Under the pieces are notes generated by a model that worked only from the letters and a program-made list of their open reading frames with translations, was not told the DNA's origin and searched no databases. Made by a program: the position numbers and the translations under genes. Of a DNA stretch of 64,000 bases, positions 10,687 to 22,700 are shown piece after piece (within the stretch, counting starts at the first letter, position 1; every line of letters starts with the position of its first letter). The stretch is from Sphagnum magellanicum (lineage: Eukaryota; Streptophyta; Sphagnopsida; Sphagnales; Sphagnaceae), in assembly GCA_021904315.1 (NCBI GenBank), contig CM038923.1, forward strand, positions 2,170,001 through 2,234,000, read 5' to 3'.

Positions 10687-12915
10687 CAAACATGGTAGTT
10701 CTTAAATATTTTAACTTCAAAAAAGATGTTGGTCTAAATGCTCATGTGACAATGTTCAATTCTGTAATAAAAGCAAATGCAGAGACTTCTCAAAAATATA
10801 TCATCAATGTGTTTAGCTTTATGCTAAAAAATACAACATTAGACCGGTGTCATGATTACATATTAGAATTCCCGAATTTTATTTTTTCAAAGTTCACACA
10901 TGCATTTTGCAAATGTCATCAGAAGACTCAAAATGACAAGCAAATATACATAGAGCTAAAGAATATGAAGCAGGGGGAGACTAAAAAGGTGGAGGTTTAC
11001 TATGAACATATTCAAAAGACGGTTCATGGTTTACAAATACTAACCATAAACAATTTTATGACTATTGTGTTTAAAAGTAGGTTTGTAATCATACCTCAAA
11101 ATTACGACTATAAGGATGAAGTGATCAACACAACAACATAGGAGGCGACAATTTGTGTGAAGAAGGCATGACTACTATAGAAGAAAAGAATGCACTTTTA
11201 GTACCAAATTGGCAATAACAACAAAGCCACAAAATAATACAAGGAAGAGTGACAAATAATGCACAAAGTATGGGATGACAAATCACAATGTGGAGACATG
11301 TAGAAAGAAAAAAAAGCAGACCACAATGGCAACCATAGAGGCAAGACAACCAAATCAAAAATCACAAAAGATGCATGCCACATCTATGGTTTGAATGGAC
11401 ATAAAATGACATATTGTCCAAAGTTTGCTAAGATGCAGAAGATGTTTCATAGGAAATCCTTAATAGTAGCAAAGGTTCAACTTGTTGAGACACAAAGAAT
11501 TACTACATATGTGAATGTGGTGGATGTTAATGTTACCATAAGATGTAAAGTAGCTGAATAACAAGTGTTCAACGATAAAGAGCCAAGGAAAGTAAAGAAT
11601 GTTGTTGACTGGGAAAAAGAATGATGGTTGAATTCAATGGTGGAGACAATTCAAAAGATTTAAAAAACACAAACCCAAATAAAAGGGCCATCCCCATCCA
11701 TGGAGGGATGGAAGACAACATGGCCAAGTATGCCAAATATTACTCCTATGGAAGCACAAAAATTTCAAGAAGTAGTGAATTCACAAAAGAAACTAATCAT
11801 TATAGAAGAGATTTTTCTAAATACTGGTAAGTAAATGTTCAAAAAAGTTATATTTAAAACTTGGGACAATTGTTTAAAATAGCTCCTAAGTTAAAAATAT
11901 GTCTTTGGCATAACCTAAAACCAAAGATAATTTAGAATTTAAGTAGATCAACCATAGATAAACAAGTTGGTTATTCAATATTAGAAGTAAGTATAGTTGT
12001 TGTAGCAATAGATAATCATATGGCAATTATCGAAGTACAAATTAGGAAGAATACAATAGAGGATGTGTTGTTGGATGGAGGTTTCGGAGTTAATATTATC
12101 ACAAAATATTTGAGATTGAAGTTGGGGCTTCTAAAGCCTAAACTTGCACCATATAATCTAAGGATGGCAAATCAAACAACCATCAGAGATCTAGTGATGA
12201 TATATGTTAATGGCATTCCTTACATAATTAAGTTTACTATAATTTAGAATAGTGTGGTAGTTATTCCATGTTGTTGAGGAGACCAAGGTTAAGGGATGTT
12301 AAAGTGGCACACATGATTGGGGGACTAACATTGTTACCATACAAGGGAATGGACAATCAAAACAACTATAGTTACCAAACATTTGGGAGGTGAAGTAAGA
12401 AGACCAGAAGTGTTACTATGTTATGATTATCATAATGGCATCATAGATGAAAGAGAAGATATCATATTTGCTATAAAACCAAAATTGTTCTCAATGGGAA
12501 CAATTAATTTACTTGAAATAATTCAATCTATGAAAACCACAAATGTGGAGATTATGGATACAAATGTGGACTAGTATTTCAAAACAAGGATTTAAGGTAT
12601 TGAGCACCCAAAAAAAATTGGCAACATATATGAGCCAAAGTAACTTTGGAAAAGCAAGTGTATTTGGAAATGTACTTCAAACATCAATTAAGGAGTGTGG
12701 AAGTGGATGAAACTCTAGCAAAAATCAAGCACAGGAATCGCAAATAACTGGATGGACATTAACTAAAAATCAACAATTGATGAAGCTCAATCTAGGAACT
12801 AATGCATAACCATAATTGGTGAAGATTAATGCATAACTAGAAATAGGCAAGGTGTTGGAATTGGAATAGTTGTTGAAGGAATTCAAAGATGTTTTTGCCT
12901 AGACAAAAATTTGAA
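10687..12915 (+). pseudogene. gag-pol: Ty3/gypsy remnant: gag, zinc knuckle, protease, RT start
   Basis: At 10687-11141 a gag-like frame shows the retrotransposon gag pattern (SKFTHAFCKCHQ, YIELKNMKQGETKKVEVYYEHIQK). At 11376-11417 is a degenerate CCHC knuckle with its second Cys replaced by Tyr. At 12020-12247 is an aspartic protease with VLLDGGFGVNII, where the residue after the catalytic Asp is Gly instead of Ser/Thr. At about 12870-12915 is LLKEFKDVFA, typical of the start of gypsy RT. Many stops and frameshifts are present. The sequence ends abruptly in family B gag near 12907-12920. Confidence 0.75.
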
Positions 12916-12953
12916 AGGGATTTTTCACCATCAAAATGCAAGAAGGAGATGAC
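12916..12953 (+). pseudogene. gag: B2 gag piece 1, up to the A3 insertion
   Basis: Encodes the family B gag segment FFTIKMQEGDD and ends in ATGAC, which is repeated after A3. The next B2 bases at 18287 continue MLVHIDTVKALADQ, so A3 interrupted this codon series. Confidence 0.85.
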
Positions 12954-13278
12954 TGTTGAAACAATAGGATCAGAGGAGAGATTGCACATTCAAAGCACAT
13001 AGATCACACAAGTATGTGAACAATGCTTGGAGTGAGATATCCAACTCTCCTCCAACCTTGCTCTTTATTCCCTTCCCTGTACCACCACATTGACAAACCA
13101 TATGGGATAAATATCTCTCTCCCTCCTTATTCTAACATGTTGGTGGTACTAGCATAAATCAAATCCACCTATGTCTTTGATTACTTGCAACACTAATCTA
13201 TCACATAGTTTCTACCAGATTGTTTCTAATATCTCTAACACTATTAACTATGTCTCATCTACATCATAATCTTCAACA
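12954..13278 (-). repeat. A3 3' LTR (325 bp)
   Basis: Identical by eye to 17957-18281 and 4493-4817. The sense-strand start TGTTGAAGATTATGATGTAGATGAAACATAG supplies the last codons of pol, whose stop lies inside the LTR at 13248. Confidence 0.95.
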
Positions 13279-15731
13279 CTCCCACTTTGCAAGTAATCTA
13301 AGACTCCCAATCCCATGCTTCTTGTAAGGTTTTGATGTCGCTCCTTTGCCAATGCCTTTGTCAACACATCTGCAACCATATCTTGAGTTGGGCAATACTT
13401 GAGGCCTATTTCTCCACTCTCTAACTTCTCCCGTATGAAGTGGTGTTGTATGTCAATGTGCTTTGTGCGAGAGTGGTGGGTTGGGTTCTTTGCAAGTGCA
13501 ATGCATCCTTGATTGTCACACATGATGGTGGTTGCTCCAACTTGCACAAGTCCCACATCTGCCATCAACTTCCTCAACCATATGGCCTCCTTGGTGCATT
13601 GACTAGTGGCCATGTATTCGGCCTCCGTGGTAGACAAGGCAATTGTAGGTTGCCTCTTGCAATTCCATGAGATGGCTCCAACTCCAACAAAGAACACATA
13701 CCCTGTGGTGGAACGTCTCTCATTTGCATCTCCTCCCCAATCCGCATCACAATATCCCTTCAAACTAACATCCTTGCCTCCAAGGCACAATTTCAATTCC
13801 AAAGTGCCCTTCAAGTACCGCATGATGCGTTTCACCGCCATCCAATGGGAAGGACCAGCCCTTGACATGAATTGACTCACCATGCTCACCGGGAATGCAA
13901 GATCTGGTCGTGTGCCCACCATGGCATACATCAATGATCCCACCGCCGCCTTATATGGAATGCCTTGCATCTCCTCTTGAACGCTCTGAAACTCTTGCTC
14001 CGTGAGTTTCAAGAGCTTGGAATTCACATCAAGCGGAGTTGCAATGGGCTTGCACTCCTCCATGTTGAAGCGCTTGAGCACCTCCTCAATGTACTTCCTT
14101 TGGCTCATGGTTATGGTGTGATTTGCACGATCTCTCTCAAACTCCACACCGAGGCAATAGTGCAACTCTCCAAGATCACTCATCTCAAATTCATCTTCAA
14201 GCCTTGACTTCAACCATTTCAAAATGTTCACATTGCTTGCTAAGATGATCAGATCATCTACATAGATTATCACTATCAACAAGTACTCACCCGTTTGCTT
14301 GACATACAAGGAATGGTCCGCTTGGCTCCTAGAAAAGCATTCATGGGTGAAGAACATGTCAATGCGTTGGTACCATGCTCTTGGTGATTGCTTCAGCCCA
14401 TACAAGGACTTCTTCAACTTGCACACTAGTTGCTCCTTGCCTTCTTGCACGAATCCTTGCGGTTGGTCCATGTAGATGTCCTCCTCCAATTCCCCATTCA
14501 AGAATGCGGTCTTCACATCCATTTGGTGGATCTCTAAGTCCATGGCAGATCCAATTGCAAGCATGCATCTAATGGTGGTGAATTTGGCCACCGGGGCAAA
14601 TGTCTCATTGAAGTCCACACCTTCAACTTGAGAGTACCCCTTGGCCACCAACCTGGCCTTGTGCCTCACAACATGGCCTGATGCATCCCTTTTTGTGCGA
14701 AACACCCACTTGCATCCCACACTTTTACGGTCCTTTGGGAGAGGGACCAATTCCCATGTGCCATTTGCCATGAGTGAGGCATATTCCTCTTGCATGGCTG
14801 CCTCCCACTTGCTTGCATCCTCGGAATGCATGGCATCGCACAAATTCAATGGATCATCAAGACAAGCAACATTTGCGTGTTCCACATCTTGTTGGGGTAG
14901 GATGTGGTTCTTCCACCACTCTCCAAGCGGTCGCCGCTCCCTCAAGGGGTACCTACGCCCCTCTTGTTCACCATTTGTGCTTACATCTTTTGATGGTGAT
15001 GAAGGTGTTGATGAACGCCCCAAGGTTGGCGGTGCCTCTTGATTGCTTGGATACTCTTTGAAATCACTTGTGAGTTCATCATCATACACACAAGGGGATT
15101 TGGAAGATGTGTCCACAATCACCACATTAGGGGTCTGATTTCTCCCACTTGGATGCATCTCCAAATCATTGCCCACACTAGTGCTATCCTCCATGAACTC
15201 AACATCCCTACACTTGATGATCTTTTTGGATTGCACACACATCAGCCTATATGCCTTGGTGCCTTCACAATACCCAAGAAACAAGCATTTTGTGCTTTTT
15301 GCATCAAACTTACCCCTCTTCTCATCCGGCACCATGGCATATGCAATGCATCCAAACACACGCATGTGTGAAATGCAAGGCTTTCTCCCACTCCACGCTT
15401 CCTCTGGTGTGATGGATGGCAAGGCTCTTGATGGACATCGATTCCTTGTGTAGGCCGCATTCGCCACCGCTTCCGCCCAAAGTGACTTCTTGAGGTTTTG
15501 AGCATGAAGCATGCTCCTTGCCATCTCCACAAGGGTGCGATTTGCACGCTCTGCCACTCCATTTTGTTGAGGCCTATATGGTGTGGAGGTTTGCTTCTCA
15601 ATGCCATGTTCCTTCAAGAAGCCCTGGAATCCCTTGGAAATGTACTCCCCTCCATTGTCGGACCGAAACACCTTGATCTTGTGGCCTGATTGTGTCTCCA
15701 CAAGTGCCTTGAATTCCTTGAACTTTTCAAG
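13248..15731 (-). pseudogene. pol: A3 pol downstream of frameshift: integrase C-part, RT, RNase H
   Basis: Long stop-free frame for the second half of the polyprotein. It holds integrase RSDNGGEY and VAERANR, the integrase C-terminal and linker region, RT (KWVFRTKRD, MDVKTAFLNG, YGLKQSPRAW, YVDDLIIL), and RNase H ([41 protein letters not shown]). It has no ATG of its own; in an intact element it is fused to gag-PR. The true frame begins at the 1-bp deletion near 15724-15731. The terminal VEDYDVDET and stop are read from the LTR. Confidence 0.93.
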
Positions 15732-17290
15732 CACTCCCCTTTGGACCTCAACAAGTAAACCCACACCTTTCTTGAAAAGTCGTCAATGTAGGTCACAAAG
15801 TACCTTGCACCACCCAAGGATGTGGTCCTCATGGGGCCGCATACATCCGAATGCACAATCTCCAGGGGCTTGGTGGCACGCATCCCTCCATCACTTGGAA
15901 ATGGTTTGCAATGTTGTTTTCCCTCAATGCACCCTTCACAAACAAATGAAGAAGTAGGGCAGGGCATATTTCCAAGGTTCATACCACTCACCATGTTTTG
16001 GAGCGCATGCACACCTTTGATGTTCAAATGACCCAGCCGACGATGCCAAAGCTCCAATGCACCATCAATTGTTGAAGTTTGGGCCACGTTGGCCACATGC
16101 CTCTCACACACCTTGGTGAAGGTCATTTGATACAAGTTGCCTTCGCGTAGTGCTATTGCAATCATCTCTCCATCAAATGCCCTCACAATGCACTCATTCA
16201 TATTGAATTGCACTTTGCACCCATTTGACAAGATTTTGCTCACCGAAAGCAAGTTGGCATGCAATTTTGGCACATGGAGCACGTCCTTGATTCTGATCCT
16301 CCTGGTTTGCCCTTTCACCATCACTTCCACAAGGATGGATCCTATTCCAATTGCCTCAACAATGCTATCATCACCCATATGCACGTTACGTGTTGGAATT
16401 ACCTCATACATGTCAAATGCGGCTTTATGAGGGGTCATATGCTTCGTTGCTCCTGAGTCCATGATCCACTTGCATATGGCCTTGCAATGATCTCCATCCT
16501 TTGTTGCAAAGGCATAGTCATTATCATCCTTGGCCTTGTTGGCATTCTCCTTCTCCTTGTTATTCTTGGCCTTGAAGCAAAATCGTGCAATGTGGCCTGG
16601 TTTGCCACAATAGTAGCATGTCTTGGTGTCTTTGCGGGTAGATGTGGTCCCTCCTCTTCCTTGCATTGACACCATGGCCGCATCATCACCTTGGGGCTCC
16701 TTCTCCTTCCTCTTGGAAACTTCATGCATCAATCTCGCGGTCACAAATTCCATGGTGAGGTCCTTCATGGGCAAGGTCTCCAAGGCGGTGATCAGGTACT
16801 CGTAGGAGGGTGGCAAGCTCTCAAGCAATGTCATCACAACATCTTCATCTCTCACGGGCACCTCCAAGCAAGCGAGTTGATCAGCAAGTGCTTTTACCTT
16901 GTTAATGTGATCTAGTAGGTCCTCTCCCTCTTGCATCTTACATGTGAAGAACTTGCGGCGAATGAAGAGGATGTTGGACAAGCTCCTCGTCTCGTGGATG
17001 TTACAAAGTGTCCTCCATGCCTCCACTGGTCCCTTGCACCTCTTGATGTGGTGAAGTTGACTATCCACCAAGTTGATGGCAATGGTGGACATGGCCTTCT
17101 TTGCGCGCCGTTGGTACTCCTTGATGACTTTGGGGTCTGAATTGGATGGTGGAGCCTCCTCAGACCCGTCCACAATCTCCCAAAGGTCCATGGAGGCCAA
17201 CACCATCTCCATCTTGAACTTCCAGAGGTTGAAGTTCTCCCCATTGAACTTGTCAATGACTCTAGTGCTCTCTCCCTCAAAGGATGCCAT
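15614..17290 (-). pseudogene. gag-pol: A3 gag-protease-integrase N-part, broken by 1-bp deletion
   Basis: Starts at ATG 17290 (MASFEGES) and encodes gag with CCHC knuckle, protease DSGATKHM, integrase HHCC and first catalytic Asp. It shifts frame near 15724-15731, where GAG is shortened relative to A4 and A6. The tail to 15614 is out of frame. The same lesion at the same place in A1 shows it was in their common source. A programmed frameshift seems unlikely because it falls inside the integrase core, between the first two catalytic acids. Confidence 0.93.
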
Positions 17291-17483
17291 TTTGCACTCA
17301 AATCCGACCTCTCTACTCACTTATGTGCTCAACCAGATGCTAAATAGTGCCTAATGACACTCTTACATGCAATTTGCCTCAATGCACTCTCATAAACACA
17401 CTTCAGCCCCTAGATGGCTCAATTGTGCACTAGTGCACCTCCAATCACAAATGAGCCCTTAATGGCTCCCACTTGCATCAATG

Positions 17484-17627
17484 CCTCCTTACACACTCAG
17501 AATGCACTCAACCAACTCAAATGAAGTGTTCTCCTTACACACTCACAATGCACTCAAGCAACTCTTGCATGAATACCTTCTTTACACTCAGAATGCACTT
17601 ATCCAACTCAAATCAAGTGCTCTATGA
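17484..17627 (-). repeat. A3 leader minisatellite, about 3 degenerate units
   Basis: Same as the A1 leader repeat at the 13464-base offset; three degenerate 45-46 bp units between gag and PBS. Confidence 0.75.
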
Positions 17628-17942
17628 ATCAAGTGCTCTATGAATCAAATGTGCACAAATACACCTTAGTAACTCAATCAAGACTTACAATGCTGGTTTG
17701 CACATCCAATGCTTCGAAACACCTCCAAATAGCACCAATCCAGGACTTGTGCACCTCCCAACTCCAAATGGCCTTCAAAACCTCAAAGCTCCTCCAAAGC
17801 TCTTCGAAACTCCTCCAAGGCTCCAAAATCGCCTCCAAGAACCTTCTAGAAGTGAAAACTTGCACCTCCAACAAACACGAAACCTCAAGATCTCTCTCAA
17901 TGCACACAAGCAATCAAACCTCTAATGATGCAACTCACATGA

Positions 17943-17956
17943 GTGGGCCCATAACC
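17943..17956 (-). promoter_or_regulatory. A3 primer-binding site
   Basis: Plus-strand GTGGGCCCATAACC, i.e. sense GGTTATGGGCCCAC, abutting the 5' LTR. A 14-of-14 match to the family PBS. Confidence 0.82.
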
Positions 17957-18281
17957 TGTTGAAACAATAGGATCAGAGGAGAGATTGCACATTCAAAGCA
18001 CATAGATCACACAAGTATGTGAACAATGCTTGGAGTGAGATATCCAACTCTCCTCCAACCTTGCTCTTTATTCCCTTCCCTGTACCACCACATTGACAAA
18101 CCATATGGGATAAATATCTCTCTCCCTCCTTATTCTAACATGTTGGTGGTACTAGCATAAATCAAATCCACCTATGTCTTTGATTACTTGCAACACTAAT
18201 CTATCACATAGTTTCTACCAGATTGTTTCTAATATCTCTAACACTATTAACTATGTCTCATCTACATCATAATCTTCAACA
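17957..18281 (-). repeat. A3 5' LTR (325 bp)
   Basis: Identical by eye to the 3' LTR of the same element. It carries candidate AATAAA on the sense strand, and is followed by the TSD ATGAC (18282-18286). Confidence 0.95.
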
Positions 18282-18286
18282 ATGAC

Positions 18287-18863
18287 ATGCTTGTGCACAT
18301 CGACACGGTGAAAGCCCTTGCGGACCAACTATGTTCCATCGAGGTGAACATTACAGATGAAGATGTTTACATGGTACTCCTCATGAGCCTTCCTCCATCT
18401 TTTGATAACTTAGTCACAAGCTTGGAGTCAATGTCCACAAAAGATGTAAACCTTCAATTCATTGTAACAAGGTTGTTTCACGAAGTGTCCAAAAGAAAAG
18501 AATGTGAGAGTTACGAGACTATCACATTAGTGAACAAAACTCACAAGTCAAACGAGAAGCTTTATTTCTATTGTAAGAAACTTGGACATTTTGTGAAAAA
18601 TTGTTTGAAAAAGAAAAATGATGAAAAAGAAAAAGTCAATTAAGCTTGTGAAGATCACGGGCAAATGTTTGTTACGGCATTGAATGCCAATGATCATACC
18701 ACATATGATTGGATTGTCAATTCCAGTGCAACACAACACATGACATTCAAACAAGAATGGTTTACCACGTACAAGTGCATTTCCCCGAGGAGGGTGTTCA
18801 TGGGCAATGACACTGTTTTGAAGGCCATTGGCAAGGGGAACATCAAAGCCACAATGCAAGTGG
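18287..18863 (+). pseudogene. gag: B2 gag-protease piece 2
   Basis: Continues family B gag after A3 (HIDTVKALADQ, LMSLPPSFDNLVTSLESM, RLFHEVSKRKE), with a CCHC knuckle whose first Cys is now Tyr (FYCKKLGHFVKNC region). A TAA at about 18641 replaces a Gln codon. The protease motif is damaged (DSGATQHM reads NSSATQHM, so the catalytic Asp is Asn). It ends at AGTGG, the B3 target duplicate. Confidence 0.88.
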
Positions 18864-19343
18864 TATTGGAAATAACTTGAAAACAAGCAAGAAATGAAAG
18901 CTTCAAGGTTCATGAAATGGAACAATTGTATTAACTAACAAGAAGATTACAAAGGTTGTATGCTTCAAATGCTACAATCACAAAACTATGGCTTGTAACA
19001 ACTAACAAAGCTTGGAGGTTCTATGTGCACTCAAAAACCATGAAAGGAAAGAATGAAAGACAACTCAAAACCATTCCACTATATACTATCTCCTAACCCT
19101 AAAGTAGCCACCACTTAACCCTAACCTAGCTGCCGCCAAACCCTAACCCTAGCCGCTGCCTAACCCTAGCCGCCACCAAACCCTAACCCTAGCCGCTAGC
19201 AAAACCCTAAACCTAGCCGCCCCCAAACCCTAAGTAGTCTTCTAACCTAACTACTACAAGGATGTGTATACTATTCATCCTTTTGATGAATGTTTAACAC
19301 ATTCATCAACATTGGGAATTAGAAACGAATAGAATTTCTAACA
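18864..19343 (-). repeat. B3 3' LTR (480 bp)
   Basis: Plus strand TATTGGAAATAAC...ATTTCTAACA. It carries an array of AACCCTAACCCTAGCCGCC-like telomere-related units at about 19093-19235. It is shorter than the 5' LTR by about one unit of that array. Confidence 0.93.
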
Positions 19344-19460
19344 CTCCCACTCTATGAAGTTTCTAATCCGAACATGTTTATCAACTTATGATGTCGTTCT
19401 TTTGATAATGCCTTGGTAAGCACATCCGCCACCATGTGTTCCGTTGGACAATATTCAAAT
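19344..19460 (-). pseudogene. pol: B3 polyprotein C-terminus, separated by A4
   Basis: Polypurine tract (plus strand CTCCCACTCT at 19344-19353), the stop, and the last codons of RNase H (terminal GLETS). It ends at CAAAT, the A4 target duplicate, and continues at 24854. Confidence 0.88.
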
Positions 19461-19778
19461 TATTGAAGTATTGAAGAACAATAGGATCAGAGGAGAAATT
19501 GCGCAATCACAAGCACATAAGACACACAAGTATGTGAACAATGCTTGGAGTGAGATGTCCAACTCCCCTCCAGCCTTGCTCTTTATTCCCTTCCATGTAC
19601 CATTACATTGACAAACCATATGGGATAAATCCCTCCTTATTCTAACATGTTCGTGGTACTTACATATTTCAAATCTACCTATGTCTTTGATTACTTGCAA
19701 CACTTAACTACCACATTGTTTATAATATCTACCACACCATTTCTAATGTTTCTAACATCTACATCATAATCTTCAACA
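19461..19778 (-). repeat. A4 3' LTR (318 bp)
   Basis: Plus strand TATTGAAGTATTGAAG...CTTCAACA, so the termini are TG...TA in sense, not TG...CA as in A3. It contains candidate AATAAA (plus-strand TTTATT, 19582-19587). It encodes the last about 29 residues of the polyprotein. Confidence 0.95.
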
Positions 19779-22700
19779 CTCCCACTATGCAAGTAATCTA
19801 AGACTCTCAATCCCATGCTTCTTGTAAGGTTTTGATGTCGCTCCTTTGCCAATGCCTTTGTCAACACATCCGCCACCATATCTTGAGTTGGGCAATACTT
19901 CAGGCCTATTTCTCCACTCTCCAACTTCTTTCGAATGAAGTGGTGTTGTATGTCAATGTGCTTTGTGCGAGAGTGGTGTGTAGGGTTCTTTGCAAGTGCA
20001 ATGCATCCTTGATTGTCACACATGATGATTGTTGCTCCATCTTGCACAAGTCCCACATCCGCCATCAACTTCCTCAACCATATGGCCTCCTTGGTGCATT
20101 GACTAGTGGCCATGTATTCGGCCTCCGTGGTAGACAAGGCAATTGTAGGTTGCCTCTTGCAATTCCATGAGATGGCTCCCACTCCAACAAAGAACACGTA
20201 CCCGGTGGTGGAACGCCGCTCATTTGCATCTCCACCCCAATCGGCATCACAATATCCCCTCAAACTAACCTCCTTGCCTCCAAGGCACAATTTCAAGTCC
20301 ATAGTGCCCTTCAAGTATCGCATGATGCGTTTCACCGCCATCCAATGGGAAGGACCAGCCCTTGACATGAATTGACTCACCATGCTCACCGGGAATGCAA
20401 GATCAGGCCGTGTGCCCACCATGGCATACATCAGTGATCCCACCGCCGCCTTGTATGGAATGCCTTGCATCTCCTCTTGAATGCCTTGAAACTCCTCCTC
20501 CGTGAGCTTCAAGAGCTTGGAATTCACATCAAGTGGAGTTCCAATGGGCTTGCATTCCTCCATGTTGAAGCGCTTGAGCACCTCCTCAATGTACTTGCTT
20601 TGGCTCATGGTTATGGTGTGGTTGGCACGGTCTCTCTCAAACTCCACACCAAGGCAATAGTGCAACTCTCCAAGATCACTCATCTCAAATTCATTTTCAA
20701 GCCTTGACTTCAACCACTTCAAAATGTTCCCATTGCTTGCTAAGATGATCAAATCATCCACATAGATTATCACTATCAACAAGTACTCACCCGTTCGCTT
20801 GATGTACAACGAATGGTCCGCTTGGCTCCTAGAAAAGCCTTCGTGGGTGAAGAACATGTCAATGCGTTGGTACCATGCTCTTGGTGATTGCTTGAGCCCG
20901 TACAAGGACTTCTTCAACTTACACACCAGGTGCTCCTTGCCATCTTGCACGAATCCTTGGGGTTGGTCCATGTAGATGTCCTCCTCCAATTCTCCATTCA
21001 AGAATGCGGTCTTCACGTCCATTTGGTGGATCTCCAAGTCCATGGCGGCTCCAATTGCAAGATTGCATCTAATGGTTGTGAACTTGGCCACCGGGGCAAA
21101 TGTCTCCTTGAAGTCCACACCTTCAACTTGAGAATACCCCTTGGCCACCAACCTTGCCTTGTGCCTCACGATATGGCCTGATGCATCCCTTTTGGTGCGA
21201 AACACCCACTTGCATCCCACACTTTTGCGATCCTTTGGAAGAGGGACCAACTCCCATGTGCCATTGGCCATGAGTGAGCCATACTCCTCTTGCATGGCCG
21301 CCTCCCACTTGCTTGCATCCTCCGAACGCATTGCATCACACAAATTCAATGGATCATCAAGACAAGCAACATTGGCACGTTCCACATCTTGTTGGGGTAG
21401 GATGTGGTTCTTCCACCATTCTCCAAGCGGTCGTCGCTCCCTCAAGGGGTACCTACGCTCCTCCGAGGGCTGCCCATCTTCTTCATCACTTGTGCTTGCA
21501 TCCTTAGATGGTGTTGGGGTGGGCGGTGCCTCTTGATTGCTTGGATACTCTTTGGCATCACTTGCGCCCTCATCATCATCCACATAGGGCGATTTGGAAG
21601 ATGTGTCCACAATCATCACATTAGGGGTGTCATTTCTCCCACTTGGACGCATTTCCAAATCATTGCCCACATTAGTGCTATCCTCCATGAACTCAACATC
21701 CCTACACTTGATGATTTTCTTGGATTGCACACACATGAGCCTATATGCCTTGGTGCCTTCACAATACCCAAGAAACAAGCATTTTGTGCCCTTTGCATCA
21801 AGCTTACCCCTCTTCTCGTCCGGCACCATGGCATATGCAATGCATCCAAACACACGCATGTGTGAAATGCAAGGCTTTTTCCCACTCCATGCTTCCTCGG
21901 GTGTGATGGATGGCAATGCTCTTGATGGACATCGATTCCTTGTGTAGGCCGCATTCACCACCGCTTCCGCCCAAAGTGACTTATTGAGGTTTTGAGCATG
22001 AAGCATGCTCCTGGCCATCTCCACAAGGGTGCGGTTTGCACGCTCCGCCACTCCATTTTGTTGAGGCCTATATGGTGTGGAGGTTTGCTTCTCGATGCCG
22101 TGTGTTTTCAAGAAGCTCTGGAATCCCTTGGAAATGTACTCCCCTCCATTGTCCGACCGAAACACCTTGATCATGTGTTCTGATTGTGTCTCCACAAGTG
22201 CCTTGAATTCCTTGAACTTCTCGAAGCACTCCCCTTTGGACTTCAACAAGTACACCCATACCTTCCTTGAAAAGTCATCAATGTACGTCACAAAGTACTT
22301 TGCACCACCCAAGGATGTGGTCCTCATGGGGCCACATACATCCGAATGCACAATCTCCAAGGGCTTAGTGGCACGCATCCCTCCATCGCTTGGAAATGGT
22401 TTGCGATGTTGTTTTCCCTCAATGCACCCTTCACAAAGAAATGAAGATGTAGGGCAGGGCATGTTTCCAAGGTTCATACCACTCACCATGTTTTGGAGCG
22501 CATGCACACCTTTGATGTTCAAATGACCCAGGCGACGATGCCAAAGCTCCAATGCACCATCAATTGTTGAAGTTTGGGCCACGTTGGCCACATTCATGTC
22601 ACACACCTTGTTGAAGGTCACTTGATACAAGTTGCCTTCACGTAGTGCTATTGTAATCACCTCTCCATCAAACGCCCTCACAATGCATTCATTCATGTTG

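Larger units (their letters stand above)
12954..18281 (-). mobile_element. Family A element A3, full length, TSD ATGAC, identical LTRs
   Basis: Complete minus-strand copia element of 5328 bp with 325-bp LTRs that I find identical, PBS, leader repeats, gag-pol with one frameshift, and a polypurine tract. The target duplicate ATGAC is at 12949-12953 and 18282-18286. It is inserted in the gag of B2. It is nearly identical to A1, including the frameshift. By LTR identity it is the youngest insertion in the window, yet it has no intact polyprotein. Confidence 0.97.
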
